Below, piece after piece: positions 1 through 13,606 of a stretch of 64,000 nucleotides of DNA. This stretch comes from Branchiostoma floridae (taxonomy: Eukaryota > Chordata > Leptocardii > Amphioxiformes > Branchiostomatidae). A program made the translations under genes and the position numbers. Under the pieces are notes generated by a model that was given only the letters and a program-made list of their open reading frames with translations, made no database searches and was not told where the DNA came from. The first letter of the stretch is position 1; each line of letters starts with the position of its first letter. Where the stretch lies: NCBI RefSeq assembly GCF_000003815.2, contig NC_049985.1:4864234-4928233 (forward strand). The letters are read 5' to 3'.

Positions 1-2640
1 CCAATATGAATATTAGTGGTTGGTCCCTAAGGCCTGGGGAGAGGGCAAAATTTAAAACTGGACTGAATTTCCTGTGTTTCCACGAATGTTTAAAATTCTG
101 ACAATAATTATAAGTGAGTGTTTCTCACTTTCTCCAAAACCCTCCCCAGACACTTCACAAACAGCTGGAGTGGTTCATGATATAGGCCCTACTGATAAGG
201 GGACTGTGGATTGAGTACAGACAAACACCCTGGACAACAAAAACAACTGCAGTGCAAATACGCTGAGTCCTTGGTCTATATACGACCCAAGGCAACATAA
301 AACATGCACGTTTTGCTTTGCTTTGAAAACAGCAGAGACATGGACAAAGGACGTCAAGTTCTCATGTTGCAACCCGATGACATCATCATTTATACGCCTG
401 TATGATAGAGTATAAAGTTACCAACATTTGGCCTAGTTCTTCAAGTACATGCATTTGTTTTTGGCCTTCCTGCCTGTTTATGTGTGAATCTGCATCTGTG
501 TCTGTGTTTATGACATTTTTGTAAACTATAAATCATTCAGTGTCACTACACAGTCTCAGTACAACATTGTCTGTGGGACTTGAAAGTTCATGAATAGAGA
601 GAGACAAAACATGCCATCTGTTATTGCCCTCTTGAAGAAGAGAAAAAATCTCTAACTTCTAATGCAATGTTGTAAGACTGAAAGCAATGTGAACAGTGAA
701 ATATGCGAAGTTTAAAGCACTTTTTGGCAGAATTTCAGGCAAATATTCGAATCAGACGAAAGGTACAAAATATTTCAAGAAGCCATGATGTCATGTGTGT
801 AATCTGGACGCCCACACATTTGAACAGCAAACGAGAACAAAAGGAGAAAGAACTTCCGTCTGGAAAATGGTCCAAAGGTTTGTCACCTTTCCAGACTGCG
901 CCTTTGTTAGACTAGTGAGGTAAAAGGTACGAATCAATAAGCTGACTAGAAAATGAGTTTTCCCCCTTTCTATAAACTCCCCAGCCATGTCAGCACACCA
1001 CCCACCCCGCACCCACCTCCAAACTTTACGGACCAGTTCTTCCACTAATTAAGGTGTGAGGAACCACGCTTAACTTTTCACCATCCAGTAAATCTTCAAG
1101 AAACAATTCGAGACAAGAGCTGTTTCTCAGTTATAGACATGGCTGCGTCGTTCTTACGTGGAAAAGGAGAGCAACAGAAGTGAAAAACCATGGGTTCTGC
1201 ACAGACGGGTTCATCAACAAGTTCAGGCAGCACTCCTGAATGAAAACGTCTGCACAAAAATGGTCCAAACCACAAAAATCTGTCCCTGTTCGTGCCTCAA
1301 GTTAGCTTAAAACAAAGCCTAGTGAGCAGAAAAACGGGAAAGCCCATGTTCTTGACCTTATTAAGCCGTATTTTTCACACTTACCGGAGCTGGAATGTCA
1401 GCTAGCCCTTAGCTTGAGAGGTCCGTGCAGAGGTTGGTGAGGAAGTGAGCAGCTCTGTTCAGACGGGAAGTAAACACGGTAATGTGTTCATAGCTACGGT
1501 GGCCCATTGCATCATAGAAATCAAGTCGCGTAAGAGATCCGTTCCGTACGCAAACTGTTGTGGTTTGTACGAAAACCATTGTGTTGTTTTGAAAATCATT
1601 TTTACTTCTATATAAATCATTTCCTGTGCTAGGCATTCACTATTTTATCCTGCGCGTAGGCGGCAGAATGGTTTCCGTACTCGACGCAATTGTATCGATG
1701 GGCCACCGTAGATATCTCTCTCGAAACCACGCCCCCTTTTCACGGAAACATACGAACAGTACTGGCGCTCTGCTGAGCCGAAGTTCCTTCTCCGAAACAT
1801 TTCCCGTCCCTCGTTTGGTAAATTCCGAATGTTATTTCTTTGACGAAGGCTTTCGACCTGTTTATCAAATTTGATTTCAGTAGTCTCTGACTGACACCGA
1901 AAGAGGTCGACAAGATCAAGAAGCCTTTCTCAAGTTGATGGGCGTGATGTTGATGCTGGTGCGCTCCCAGCGGTAGCTTTGAAAACTGCACTTCATATTG
2001 CAGAAGGCGCACCAGACTGGCATTTACCCAATTGTCACTGATTTTTCTGTAGACATCGACATTAAAAGATTTTTCAAGGTCAATGTCTATAGAGAGATCA
2101 ATACATGGTTGACACTTTCAACTTATACCACATACAAAATCCATTTTCATTGGTTATACAAAATGTATGTTGAAAGTTTTTTATTGTAAGGTTTCAACTG
2201 CCTGACTTATCATTTTGCAAAGTCATATTGCCTTAAAATGTTGCCTTATTTTTGTTAGATCACATTTCCTTGTTACACCAGCTTGACCCACAAAATTGCA
2301 TTTTTTTCTTTCAAAATTGCATTGCTATATTTTTGCAAAATCGTGTTGCTTTGTGACACCGGTGCTTGACTTCCAAATTTCTTCTGCGCATGCAAAATCA
2401 CAGAAATTTTATTGTGACCAACTGTTTTGCCTATCAGAATGATGATAGTATGTACCTATTGTTAAGGAGCTTCATTCAACACCCTAACCCCCAAAACCCT
2501 AACCTATAATTTTTATAGTTTTTTCAAAACTAGATTTCCTTGTTGTTTTTTCTTGTGATGCCTGCCTCAAACACACCAGGTAAACTAGAAAGGCCGACAT
2601 TTGCTTGAGAGCAAATACAGCATATTTCAGCCATCTCCCT
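1..2640. other. intergenic, no gene recognised
   Basis: AT-rich sequence with no exon I can assign to a family. Open frames here are short and lack domain-like composition or convincing splice borders. The only structure seen is a foldback at 1494-1711 and a few scattered CCCTAACC-like words near 2482-2510. The 3' neighbour on the minus strand is the beta-thymosin gene. Confidence 0.5.
1494..1711. repeat. imperfect foldback (inverted repeat), possible MITE relic
   Basis: The 14-base arm CTACGGTGGCCCAT at 1494-1507 is matched exactly in reverse complement at 1698-1711. A second nested pair, 1567-1583 against 1664-1680, matches at 15 of 17 positions. Order and orientation fit one foldback about 218 bp long. 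No target-site duplication was seen, so assignment to a transposon is inference. Confidence 0.45.
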
Positions 2641-2689
2641 CATGCAACAATAGGCCTTGAGGTCGTTGACCCCTTTGGCCATTGGAAAA

Positions 2690-3300
2690 TGACCCAAAAA
2701 ATTCCCAAATATATCATTTTAAAGTGTTCCATGCCAAAAATTATACATGGGTCATTTGGATAAATATCTAGAGCACCCCTTTACCAAATTTCGGGTCATT
2801 TGGTTGTAAAACGAGGGAACAGGAGCCAAAAATGTCCAATTTTTGTCTAAAAATGGCCATAAAATTGCAATATTAAGCATTATGTTGTACTGTATGGAAA
2901 AACTGTTATTGAATTCATGCGCACAAAATTGAAGGGCACTTTTATACCAAATTTCAGGTCATTCGGTTGTAAAACGAGGGTACAGGAGGCAAAAATGTGC
3001 TTTTTTTGTCAAAAAATGGCCAAAAATCGCAAAATTAAGCATTTTGTTGTACCGTATACCAAAACTGTTATCAAATCTGGGTGGGCATATGATCAGGGCA
3101 CCTCTGTACCAAATTTCATGTCATTCGGCTGTAATACCAGGGTACAGGAGCCCAAAATATACATAAAAATTGACAAAAACCTCAATAAAATCATTTCAAA
3201 GGCAGATATGAAAAAAATGAAAAAAAACACCTGAGGGTATTGACTTACTCTACCTTTGTGCCAAATTTCAAGTCAATCGGTTAAAAAACGGCGGAGTTGA
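2690..3300. repeat. 162-bp tandem repeat, about 3-4 copies, with polypurine tail
   Basis: The phrase TACCAAATTTC followed by a GGTCATT(T/C)GG-like stretch starts at 2782, 2945 and 3107, with a more diverged copy (TGCCAAATTTC) at 3259. Spacing is 163, 162 and 152 bp. Each unit also carries a GTAAAACGAGGG-ACAGGAG segment and a poor AT-rich tail. A GAAA-type microsatellite follows at about 3324-3350. A dispersed relative lies at about 6679-6735. The 105-residue open frame across it is a by-product of the repeat. Confidence 0.75.
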
Positions 3301-3363
3301 TTCGATTTGAAGATTTGGCAGGAGAAAGAAAGAAAGAAAGAAGAAAGAAACATTACGAATACA

Positions 3364-3400
3364 ATATATTTCACCATACCTGATGGTATGGCTGAAATAT
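3364..3400. repeat. short stem-loop
   Basis: ATATTTCACCATACC and GGTATGGCTGAAATAT are near-perfect inverted arms around a TGAT loop. It lies just beyond the GAAA tract that follows the 162-bp repeat array and may be the end of that element. Function unknown. Confidence 0.5.
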
Positions 3401-3482
3401 AAAAAATGTTTGATATTAAGAACAGCAGGCGTTGTAGTTACACTGAAACTGCCATTCTGTGTCATACTTTGTTTTCTAATAA

Positions 3483-3933
3483 GGCCACGTTGATTTGATT
3501 ATATGGATGACATCCGCGCTCGCACCAATTTTCGGCCATTTCCAAAAAAAAAAAAAGTTTTCGACCACACAGTAAATTGTGCAAAGCAGCTGTGAAATGA
3601 GCACAAATATTCCGTAGACTGAAAACAGATAACTAATGCCATATATAGAATGCCAAAATGAATTTAAAGTCAAAGAATAAGATGTGAAAGGACGGAAAGA
3701 AAAAAAAAATCTATTGTTGGTTGGGAGAGGTACCAGTACAGAAAATTCAGGTCCAGAGTATCATGGTATACCATACTATGTGTGTTTAGTCCTATGTTCA
3801 ACCTTCCTGGCCACTTAGATTTCATACTGAAGGCAACTTTTTTTTTTGGCCAACTTTTTTTTTTTATTCGCTCGCTCGCATCAGTTTTGGAGTTCCCGGA
3901 GGATGTCATCCATATAATCAAATCAACATGGCC
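3483..3933. mobile_element. Harbinger-type MITE with TAA target duplication
   Basis: The ends are inverted repeats of about 32 bp. The left end begins GGCCACGTTGATTTGATTAT and continues to 3515; the right end (3901-3933) is its reverse complement with one mismatch. TAA flanks both sides (3480-3482 and 3934-3936). A three-base TWA duplication is typical of PIF/Harbinger elements. The inner sequence has matching A/T runs and GCTCGC words on both arms, so the 451-bp element may fold back. No transposase is encoded. Confidence 0.8.
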
Positions 3934-3996
3934 TAAACACTACTTTAAAAGTGAGACACACAGCTGAATAATATTTTTTCTTCAAAAAAAGGATGT

Positions 3997-4002
3997 TTTA
4001 AT
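3997..4002 (-). terminator. candidate poly(A) signal (ATTAAA) of the beta-thymosin gene
   Basis: TTTAAT on the plus strand reads ATTAAA on the minus strand, about 1.08 kb past the thymosin stop codon. I found no AATAAA between 5085 and this point. The MITE boundary at 3936 lies just beyond. The 3' end is therefore a guess. Confidence 0.3.
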
Positions 4003-5084
4003 GCAGCAAGAAGTTCAATTTTGGAACACATTGATCAAGCATTGAAATTAGTATTCCACTTTCATGATTGGTTACATGGTCATGTGTCATCATTACAACA
4101 GTGCACAGATAACTGAAACAATTGGACTAAACTGGTTGCATTTAGAGCCATTTCTGACAGAGACAACAATTACATAGCCCTATTCTGCACAAATAGTCTA
4201 AGAATGGTTGCATATCAATGTTTGTCCATCAACTGTTCAAGACCTGGGAACAAAGGGCAGCAAAAACTACCACATGTATCACAAAGACTTGTATTCTTGG
4301 ACTCTACAGTCTTTCACAGTACAATAGATATTTGGGGACTTTTGGAACCTTTCTCACAGTCACATCAAGTGGCATCAACAACTTTCTGGCATTCAACACC
4401 AGAATCATCCTTTCAATCAAGTACATCACCTATTACAACTTATTTGACTGTTACGAACCTTAACCCCTTGAACATTGCTAACATGCTACTGTTACAATGC
4501 CACAACTTCTTCCAACTGTTTTGATTGAACAATCCGCTTGGTGGTACAAAAACATGTTAAAAAATGCATTGTAGAATATCCGTTAATTACTGACAAATAG
4601 TTCATTGGCATAATCTATGTAGAACGAATGTAACAGAGATTTGACTCAACTGAATTGTAGAATAATAAGGAAAGGCAATTATTTATAAACATGTGCGAAG
4701 TCAATGTTTGTAGACTATAATGGCTTTGATATAATTGGTATAAGAAGAAGTAATCTATAACACTTGCAAGGTAAAATGATTTAAATGTTTATGTTACACT
4801 GAATGGTTGCACTCAACACTGCTGTAACAGCACTTGAAGTACATTCAGATGACCCAAGAAGTTTTACAAATACGAATGGCTTTTACGGTTGCATAATGCG
4901 GAAAACGGCTACAAGTTTGTGTTTGCTGGTGCCATTGTTATAGCCGGGGGAAGCATGTTCTGGTTGAAGTTGTGGGAAGCCAGACTGATGATGCAGGAAA
5001 GACACTTAGTGGATGGCAACTTGGATTGGCTGGATGGTTGCTTGACTACAGCTGTAAAAAACTTGGGCGGCCGCAGACGTCATC
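4003..5084 (-). other. proposed 3'UTR of beta-thymosin
   Basis: AT-rich sequence directly after the thymosin stop codon with no competing exon signal. Vertebrate beta-thymosin mRNAs also have 3'UTRs longer than their tiny coding region. Two overlapping plus-strand open frames near 4204-4524 have low-complexity composition and no family resemblance, and I read them as chance. Confidence 0.35.
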
Positions 5085-6505
<1,421 letters not shown>

Positions 6506-7319
6506 CTGAAAAGGAATAGAAACATTGACCATTAAATAAAATGCTGACAGTAGTAAAATGGATTTTTAAAAAAAAAGTTGTCCCCCTAATACAGCAATGG
6601 ACTCTCCTAGAACACCCCTATCTATGCAAAATGGACTGGTCTAAGTGACCCATTTTCCATTCTAGTGCTCAAGCTACCCCAATACCAAATTTCAGATCAG
6701 TTGGCTTTTTCATGACACAGGAACCCAAAATAACAAAAATTCTAATTTGATCTGATGTGACCCAAACGTATGTAGGAATGTCTAAATAAACTTCCAGTGT
6801 TGACTAGACTGAATCAATAATGATACAGGAAGTATGGACTGCTCCATTGTAGAAAAGAAGGAAGTAGATCAACCCTGGAGCGAAAAAAAAACAAAGCTTC
6901 AAGGAAGGAATTTTGTTTGTTGTGCATTTAACTGGAAGGTGTTTCCTACTTCCAAAATGAAAAACAATTATTAAATTGCTTTTGGGGAAGGGAAAGCATT
7001 GCAAATTTGCGAAGGGCATTTGGGGCATGAGTTCTGATGGATGGAATCAATCGGCAGCTTCGTGAGCAGCATAAGAGGAAGTTCCCTCTGGTGGGAGCCC
7101 AGGGCAATCAGGAATAACAGGTGCAATTTACATCATTCAACGGTGAGAAAAACTAATGACTTGCGATGGCTGCAACGAAATTAAGGAATCACCATGGCAT
7201 ACAATAATCATTCCTGTCATATTAGCATCTATTAAGACAATACACTAATGCAGCAATAGAGGAACTATATCCTTAATTCAATAAACCTGAGAGCGCTGAT
7301 CTTATTACAGGCAACTGTC

Positions 7320-7742
7320 AGAATTAGATATTTAAATTGATGATTGATTATGGCCATACATTATCGGCTTGTGCAAATTTCCCACATTTCAAGCTTAATT
7401 TTTTCTTATACTCCTTCATTGAAAATTATGATGGATTCAAAACTTTCAATGTTGTATTATATATGTCCTAGCAGATTTATGTCAAGTTATTAAATATTTG
7501 TTCAAAAGAGGCTCAGTATTATAGACACCAATTTCCAAAAAAAGAATTAGATTTTTAAATTGAGATTGATCATAGCTGCCCTCCATACATTACCAGCTTA
7601 TGCAAATTTTCCCACATTTCAACCCTCTTTTATACTCCTTCATTGAAAATAAAGATGGATTCAAAACTTTCAATATTGGTTGTATTCCCCAGCAAACTTA
7701 AGACAAGTTGAAGATTAAAAAGGGGCGCAGTATTATAGATTT
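7320..7742. repeat. 223-bp tandem duplication
   Basis: AGAATTAGAT...TTTAAATTGA starts at 7320 and again at 7543. Both copies share the AAATTT(T)CCCACATTTCAA, ACTCCTTCATTGAAAAT and ATGGATTCAAAACTTTCAAT segments and end in a CAGTATTATAGA segment. The copies have diverged by substitutions and small indels, so the duplication is not recent. Confidence 0.75.
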
Positions 7743-10594
7743 TACAATCAAAATGGTGAGAAGAGAGATCTACACTGAATTATTCAGCACGGGGGCAAAT
7801 GTCAGCCGAAAATGGGTGAGAAAGACTGATGCATATTTATGTACGAGGGTCTGCATGTTCTTTTACGTAAGGCGTAGGCAGCCTATTTTTATTTCCCTTA
7901 ACACGTAGGGAAAACCATCTTATCTAGTATTACGTAATTTGTAGAAAGGCGACCAACTTAAGCGTAATTGCCTTCCTTGATTTAGCGTAATACGTAGGGG
8001 GTTATTCTGAATTCAGGGTAAATTGTTGTCGGGACCCCCCATGCAGACCCTCATGTACGGTTTCTCCTGCTGATTCTGACCTTCAGATATGCAGAAGTTG
8101 CCCTGATTTTTCCTGTCGTTCATGAAAGTAGGACAAAATTGCATCATTGTCGGTCATCAAAAAAGACTCCAATAAATGCTAGCTGCATATGCAATATGAA
8201 AGAACACCAGACCATAGATCTAGTTGTTGGATTTTTGAGAGGTATAGATTTTGAAGCATGCAGAATCAATTTTTCTTGATTATTTTGCCAACCATGGTTT
8301 CCTTGTAAACCTAATTCTAAAGTTCAAAGATGTCTTTTTGAGTCAGTCTTCAGACTTAGAATATTTTATGGCGCCAAATAAAAGAAATTTTCCACTGATA
8401 TTAAGTACTTAAGATGAACAAGTCAAAATTTCCCCATTATTCACCAAATTCGCACAAATGCATATTTTTATTTCCTCAATATTACTAGTTCTACTGCTAC
8501 CAGTAGTATCTTGCTCGTGTTGGTGTTACATTAAATTGTTCAGAACTAAATGGCACCATTCTACCCAATTATAGATACATTATGACTTCTTCTTTCTCCA
8601 TTAAAACTTTATAAAAGTTCTGCAGAACCATTAGGGTTAAATTGCTTCCTCTTTTTACTACGAGTCAATTATTCTAATAATAGCTATTATGGTTAAATTA
8701 TCATCAATCAATTGGAAAGAAAATGTACCTACGATACTGGTATAGAGTCTTCATTTTACATTAAGTAATATTGTATGGCATATCCTTTATGTGTCTATAA
8801 GACAGTTTTTTTCATCTTTACTTACATCGGAATTAACAGAGATTAGTTAGAGGGGGTTAAAGTGAGTAGGTGCTCATGTAACCTCCTTGGTGAGTTGAAT
8901 AAAGCAGACAGATTCAACCTTGGTGTTGTTAATGTGCTGCAAAAAAGACAGCCAGATGAGATTATGCTGGCAGGAATGGCCTTTAGAATCAAATTTGTCC
9001 TCCTAGCCTGCTTCAATTTGGACTTACACTTCATAAATCTTTCAGTAACAATCAATCATTAAAAGAGCCTTTAGAAGGAAAAAAAATAAAATTTGTATTC
9101 TGGACCTGCATTTCTATGGCCCTGACATGGGAAATTAATGCTATCAAAATGCGTCCTGCATTGCCTGAGCTTTTGACACAAAAGTAATGGGAACAGTCCT
9201 TGTCTGTGCTGATAAGCGACTGTGCAAATTCATGGATTTTCCTGTTCACCCTGTGTCGTGTATCCATAAAAATGACTTTGTGATATGGGTGAGGATCAAA
9301 ATCATGCTTTTCAAAAAGGAGAGGGGCAAAGATGATAAGTTTTACAGGTCCCTGCATAGCAATTGCTGTATCAGACAACCAGTTTTATTGGTGCTGATGG
9401 CATTCATAATGTCCTCTTTTACCATTTGGCTTTTAAAATGTCTGTAAGGTGGCGATTTCTGTCAAAGGTGTTCTTTAGGACCTGCCACATCATTTGACTG
9501 GTTTAGAATGGATACAATTCTATTAGTGTCAGATACAAGTTGATACATAAACTTTATATCAGTTTTATTGTTGCTGATGGATATATTATATGGTATGTCA
9601 TATTGTACACAGCAGTTAGAAACATGCCTCTCTACGCATTGTACTAAAAGGTAAAGGCTAGGAGAAGGGTGAGGATGTACAAAGCATGATGGTCCTGGAG
9701 GTCATCACTGTCCGTGGTGCTGAAGACCTGACCTGCTAAAGATGTGGCCTTCCATTGGGTGGAGCCCAGCTGGCAGTGTTATAGGGAGGTGGTGCCAAAG
9801 TATTCTTACTTAATGACATTCACTCTTACAAACTGTCTTCTTATAAATGCTTTCTTCAAATTATTTCATGATTTGTGCAGTCAAGTGATCTTCTTGGACA
9901 ATAACCGTTCCTGTGGTGAGTGACTTTGACAAGTTCAACCATTTTTTTCCTGCTAGATGTACCAGAATTGTCTTGCCAGCTCATTCCAGTAACACAGAAG
10001 AAGAGTGATGTATGTCACTCATAACAGGAGTGAATCTGTGAGTTTTAACCAGTTGTAGAGTTTCTATTGCAGTTTATAGATGTTGAAGAATGTCGTGTTG
10101 TCACTATGTCAGAAAAGTTTCATCGTCATACCAATTCTTTGTATCAATTTATCATCCGTGAAGTGCCGTACTTCTGAGTGCACCAGACAATTTTTATGCT
10201 CCATACTTTTCAAGTTGACAAGGTATGAACAATAACCGGATAACATCATGAGAATGAGTCCGTGTGCTGGAGAATCATTCAGGAAGGAAAAATTATTATG
10301 AAAATGATTCTATCTCTCGGTTGTAAAAGGCAGCTTTAATTGCTCCATAAATTCAGACTCCTATCTGCAGTTAGTCTGATGACCCCATGAAAGGCTATAA
10401 AGAGAAGCACGGTCCCAAACGGCTCCCCGAAGACCCACTAGTTTGCATCACTTCCCTTCTATATGTCACTACAGGGGGGGCAGCAGATGGTGGGTCATTC
10501 TGGGGCCATTTCAACAAAGAACGTAACATTACAGGATGTAGGAGCAACATAATCATGCCTGTTGAACTGTAACATAAAATATAGTTTGAAAACT

Positions 10595-10848
10595 AGCAAT
10601 TACCACTTTTCCCATCTGTTGCCATATCTACATCCATTATATAGAGAGAAACTAGCATTTCTTCTTAAGATTTGAAATGGACCCATTGTCCGGATTTTTA
10701 AAAAAAGAACAAAGTTTTAGTTATTAGTGATTTTAACAATTATCACCTTTAGCATCTTTTACCATTTTTAAATCCATGATATATCAAGTTATTAACATTT
10801 CTTCTTCAGATTCAAAAGGGATTCTTTGTCTCAATTTAAAAAAAAAGC
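10595..10848. repeat. diverged 140-bp tandem duplication
   Basis: AGCAATTACCAC at 10595 and AACAATTATCAC at 10735 begin two similar blocks. They share a CATTTCTTCTT(A/C)AGATT core and each ends in an A-run followed by G. Similarity is moderate. Confidence 0.5.
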
Positions 10849-13263
10849 ATTTTTTTACTGTTACCTCGCAAAGGGAAACATAACCATCTGCAAGCAACAT
10901 TCCTTATGAAGCACATGGGACATTAAAAAAAAAACACTCAGACTGCAACTTTTAAAAAATCTTGATCCAAAGAGGTGGTTTTCCTGAAAACCCCATACAT
11001 AGCCCCATAGCTGGCCAGGAGCCATGATGGGTCTTAGATGATTTAGATAATTGGCCTCCCTTTAACCATGGCAGCTGCACAAATTCTTGAGTTGAAACCT
11101 ACACTTCAGACATTCTCACAGGCACCTCAAGAGACTTGAACTGCGCAACACCAGTTGTGTCACGGACTTGGCGCATGACATCATCTTCAAAGATGACTCA
11201 GACTGAAAATATCTTGGAATATTCAAACTTAGAAATGACTATTTCAATATATTGGAATACTTACTTAAGGAGCTTATCAAATTTAAAGTAAGGACCTTGT
11301 GAAAATAGCAGTTTCTATGCTTTGGTGAGTCATAATACATTTTGAGTCATATGGTGATATTCAAATGAATAAAAGAGCTCATCACTGAATCATGTCATTC
11401 ATGCTATCTTTACACTGTAGGTTATACAGGGCCATACTGTTGAACATTGTCAGAAAGCTAGCTCCCAACAGTGACATATACAAACAAATTTTTCTACAAA
11501 CGAAATATTTTCCATTCCTTGGAGCTCAGCCAAATGGCTTAATTGACAGAAACAGGATTCGAAATGCTTTGCTTCTCTTTTCTGCTTTGATTTATTCATA
11601 TAAAGTCTCATGAGTGTTCTTTTGAATTTGATGAATCGTAATATATTTTTGAAATACCAAGAGTTTCCAGTCAGATTGCAGGAACTTCAAGGTATTTTAA
11701 GCCCTGGCTGCAAACACCAGAGACTTGAGTGCGTGATGTCTGGAGTCAGTCTACACACACGCCTAATCAAACTGTAATACATCATTACGTAATTGCTGCC
11801 TTTGTACATCACGTTGAAAGGTTTTACACCAGGGCATTGTGAGCTATTGTTTAACAATGACTTTGGTCATGACGGGTGCAGTAATTACCCATCTGGCTAT
11901 CTTAATAAATACAGTGAAGACTGAAGACTGACGTGGTCCTTACTGATAAGCACCATAGAAAACATGGCGCCAGGATCTGCCAAAATAAACTGTGCCAAAA
12001 TTTACAATCTTCCTGGTTTCTGCAGAATTTACAGTTGATGCCAACAACCATATTTCATTTATTTCTGGACATTTCAAGAGTAGAGTAGAGAATCTTTGAT
12101 TGGGTCTGAGTTTGTACTCCATGCGCCGCTGCTCATCAACCGCTGCTTTGACTAAAATTCCAAATGCTATGCTGAAAATGTTATGTTCTCAAGAAAAAGT
12201 ACTACAAATCAAAACATGCAACCCGTATGACCGACACACATTTGCTGTTGGTCGCTGTATGATATTGATGCCACAATGAAAGTTTCATGCGGGCTGTTGG
12301 AAAAATAAAACTCTTTCCTTTATATTATCTGAACGATTCTCCAAGTTGTTAGCAAAAATAGCTTGCTCCACAATGATTGACAGCTTTGATATCAATTAAT
12401 TGCATAGCTCAACTGAACTCTGATGACCCAGAAAACTATGATTGACATCCTCAAGGGCAGCCTTCAGGGATCTGAGTCACAAGCTGAGTCATGTTGGGCC
12501 AATGGGCCTGCTTCCTTTTCCATCTGACACGAGATGACAGGGGCATGCTGTGGCTTCCTCTTCTTTTGTTGTAGAGTTTTGGACCGGCGCCAAACTTTGT
12601 ACAAAAGGAGGATGTTTGGTTGGAGACTGTTTTGCATATTAATACTTCCTGTCTGATGGAAATAGAATCAAAAGGATTCCAGGCAAAGAAAGTTCCTGTT
12701 TCTTTCTTCCTCTTTATCAAGGTATTTGAAATTCATTAAATATGCTTATTGTACACTACAATCCGGCAAATCAAACCTACTGTATTTTTGGCCAATCTTT
12801 TTATCTACATTGTGGATTGGAGCTCTAAACAATGATTGGAAGACATTAAGATTAACTGGACACCTAGGGGACTGCCAAATTCCATGGGCACTGCTAGAAA
12901 ACACACTTAACAACCACAAGCATTATAAGTCTATGATAGTTCTTTCACTAACCACAACACACACACGCAGCTCAAATGCGACTACATGGAACACTGGTAA
13001 GGACATTTTTCACATTATTTTGTCAACAGAAGGATATAAACCAAGGTCCTTTTAAAACTACATTCTGTACTTCAAAACAATTGTGAAATTCTGAATAAAT
13101 AAATACAGATGGCAGGAACACCTAAGGCCATGTTTCCTGTAATTACACCAGGTCAAAGAAATGACCACAATGACATACTGTACAGGTGACTTATTTGTGC
13201 CACCTGCTGGCACATACTACCCGTTGATGTTGTCTAACTCTATGCAAGCCACCTGGTCACATA

Positions 13264-13422
13264 GGGCCGGTTTACAGGAGGCAAAAAAATGAGTCGTGGC
13301 ATGTCTGGATGTGACATATTGCGTTTTTTTTTCATTTTTTCACGGACAAAAAAGCGTCCTAGGACACACGCTGCATGGACATTTTTAGGACAAGTCATTT
13401 TTTGCCTTGCGTAAACTGGCCC
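13264..13422. mobile_element. 159-bp inverted-repeat element (MITE candidate)
   Basis: The left end, GGGCCGGTTTACAGGAGGCA and onward, is mirrored by the right end, whose reverse complement begins GGGCCAGTTTACGCAAGGCA. The arms run about 28 bp with a few mismatches. No clear target-site duplication was found. It is too short to encode anything. Confidence 0.6.
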
Positions 13423-13552
13423 AATCTGAACAGAAATGTGTCTGGGATAAGATCTAGAGGGTAACTTGAAGAAGATTGCTGCCATGAAATTTCAAGTATC
13501 CATTTTGATTCATTGACAACAAAACAAGTACAGGTTGTTGCACTGTACTCTG

Positions 13553-13554
<2 letters not shown>

Positions 13555-13601
<47 letters not shown>
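13555..13601. repeat. (TA)n microsatellite
   Basis: About 23 uninterrupted TA units. It is a simple repeat and prone to length variation or assembly error. Confidence 0.9.

Positions 13602-13606
<5 letters not shown>

Noticed and set aside
2482-2510. CCCTAACC-like words suggesting telomeric repeat
   Set aside because: Only two or three irregular units; too short for an interstitial telomeric array.
2917-3234. 105-residue open frame with internally repeated sequence
   Set aside because: Follows the 162-bp tandem repeat; there is no start context or known domain.
4204-4524. 106-residue plus-strand open frame
   Set aside because: Lies opposite the proposed thymosin 3'UTR, overlaps another frame, and shows no conserved features.
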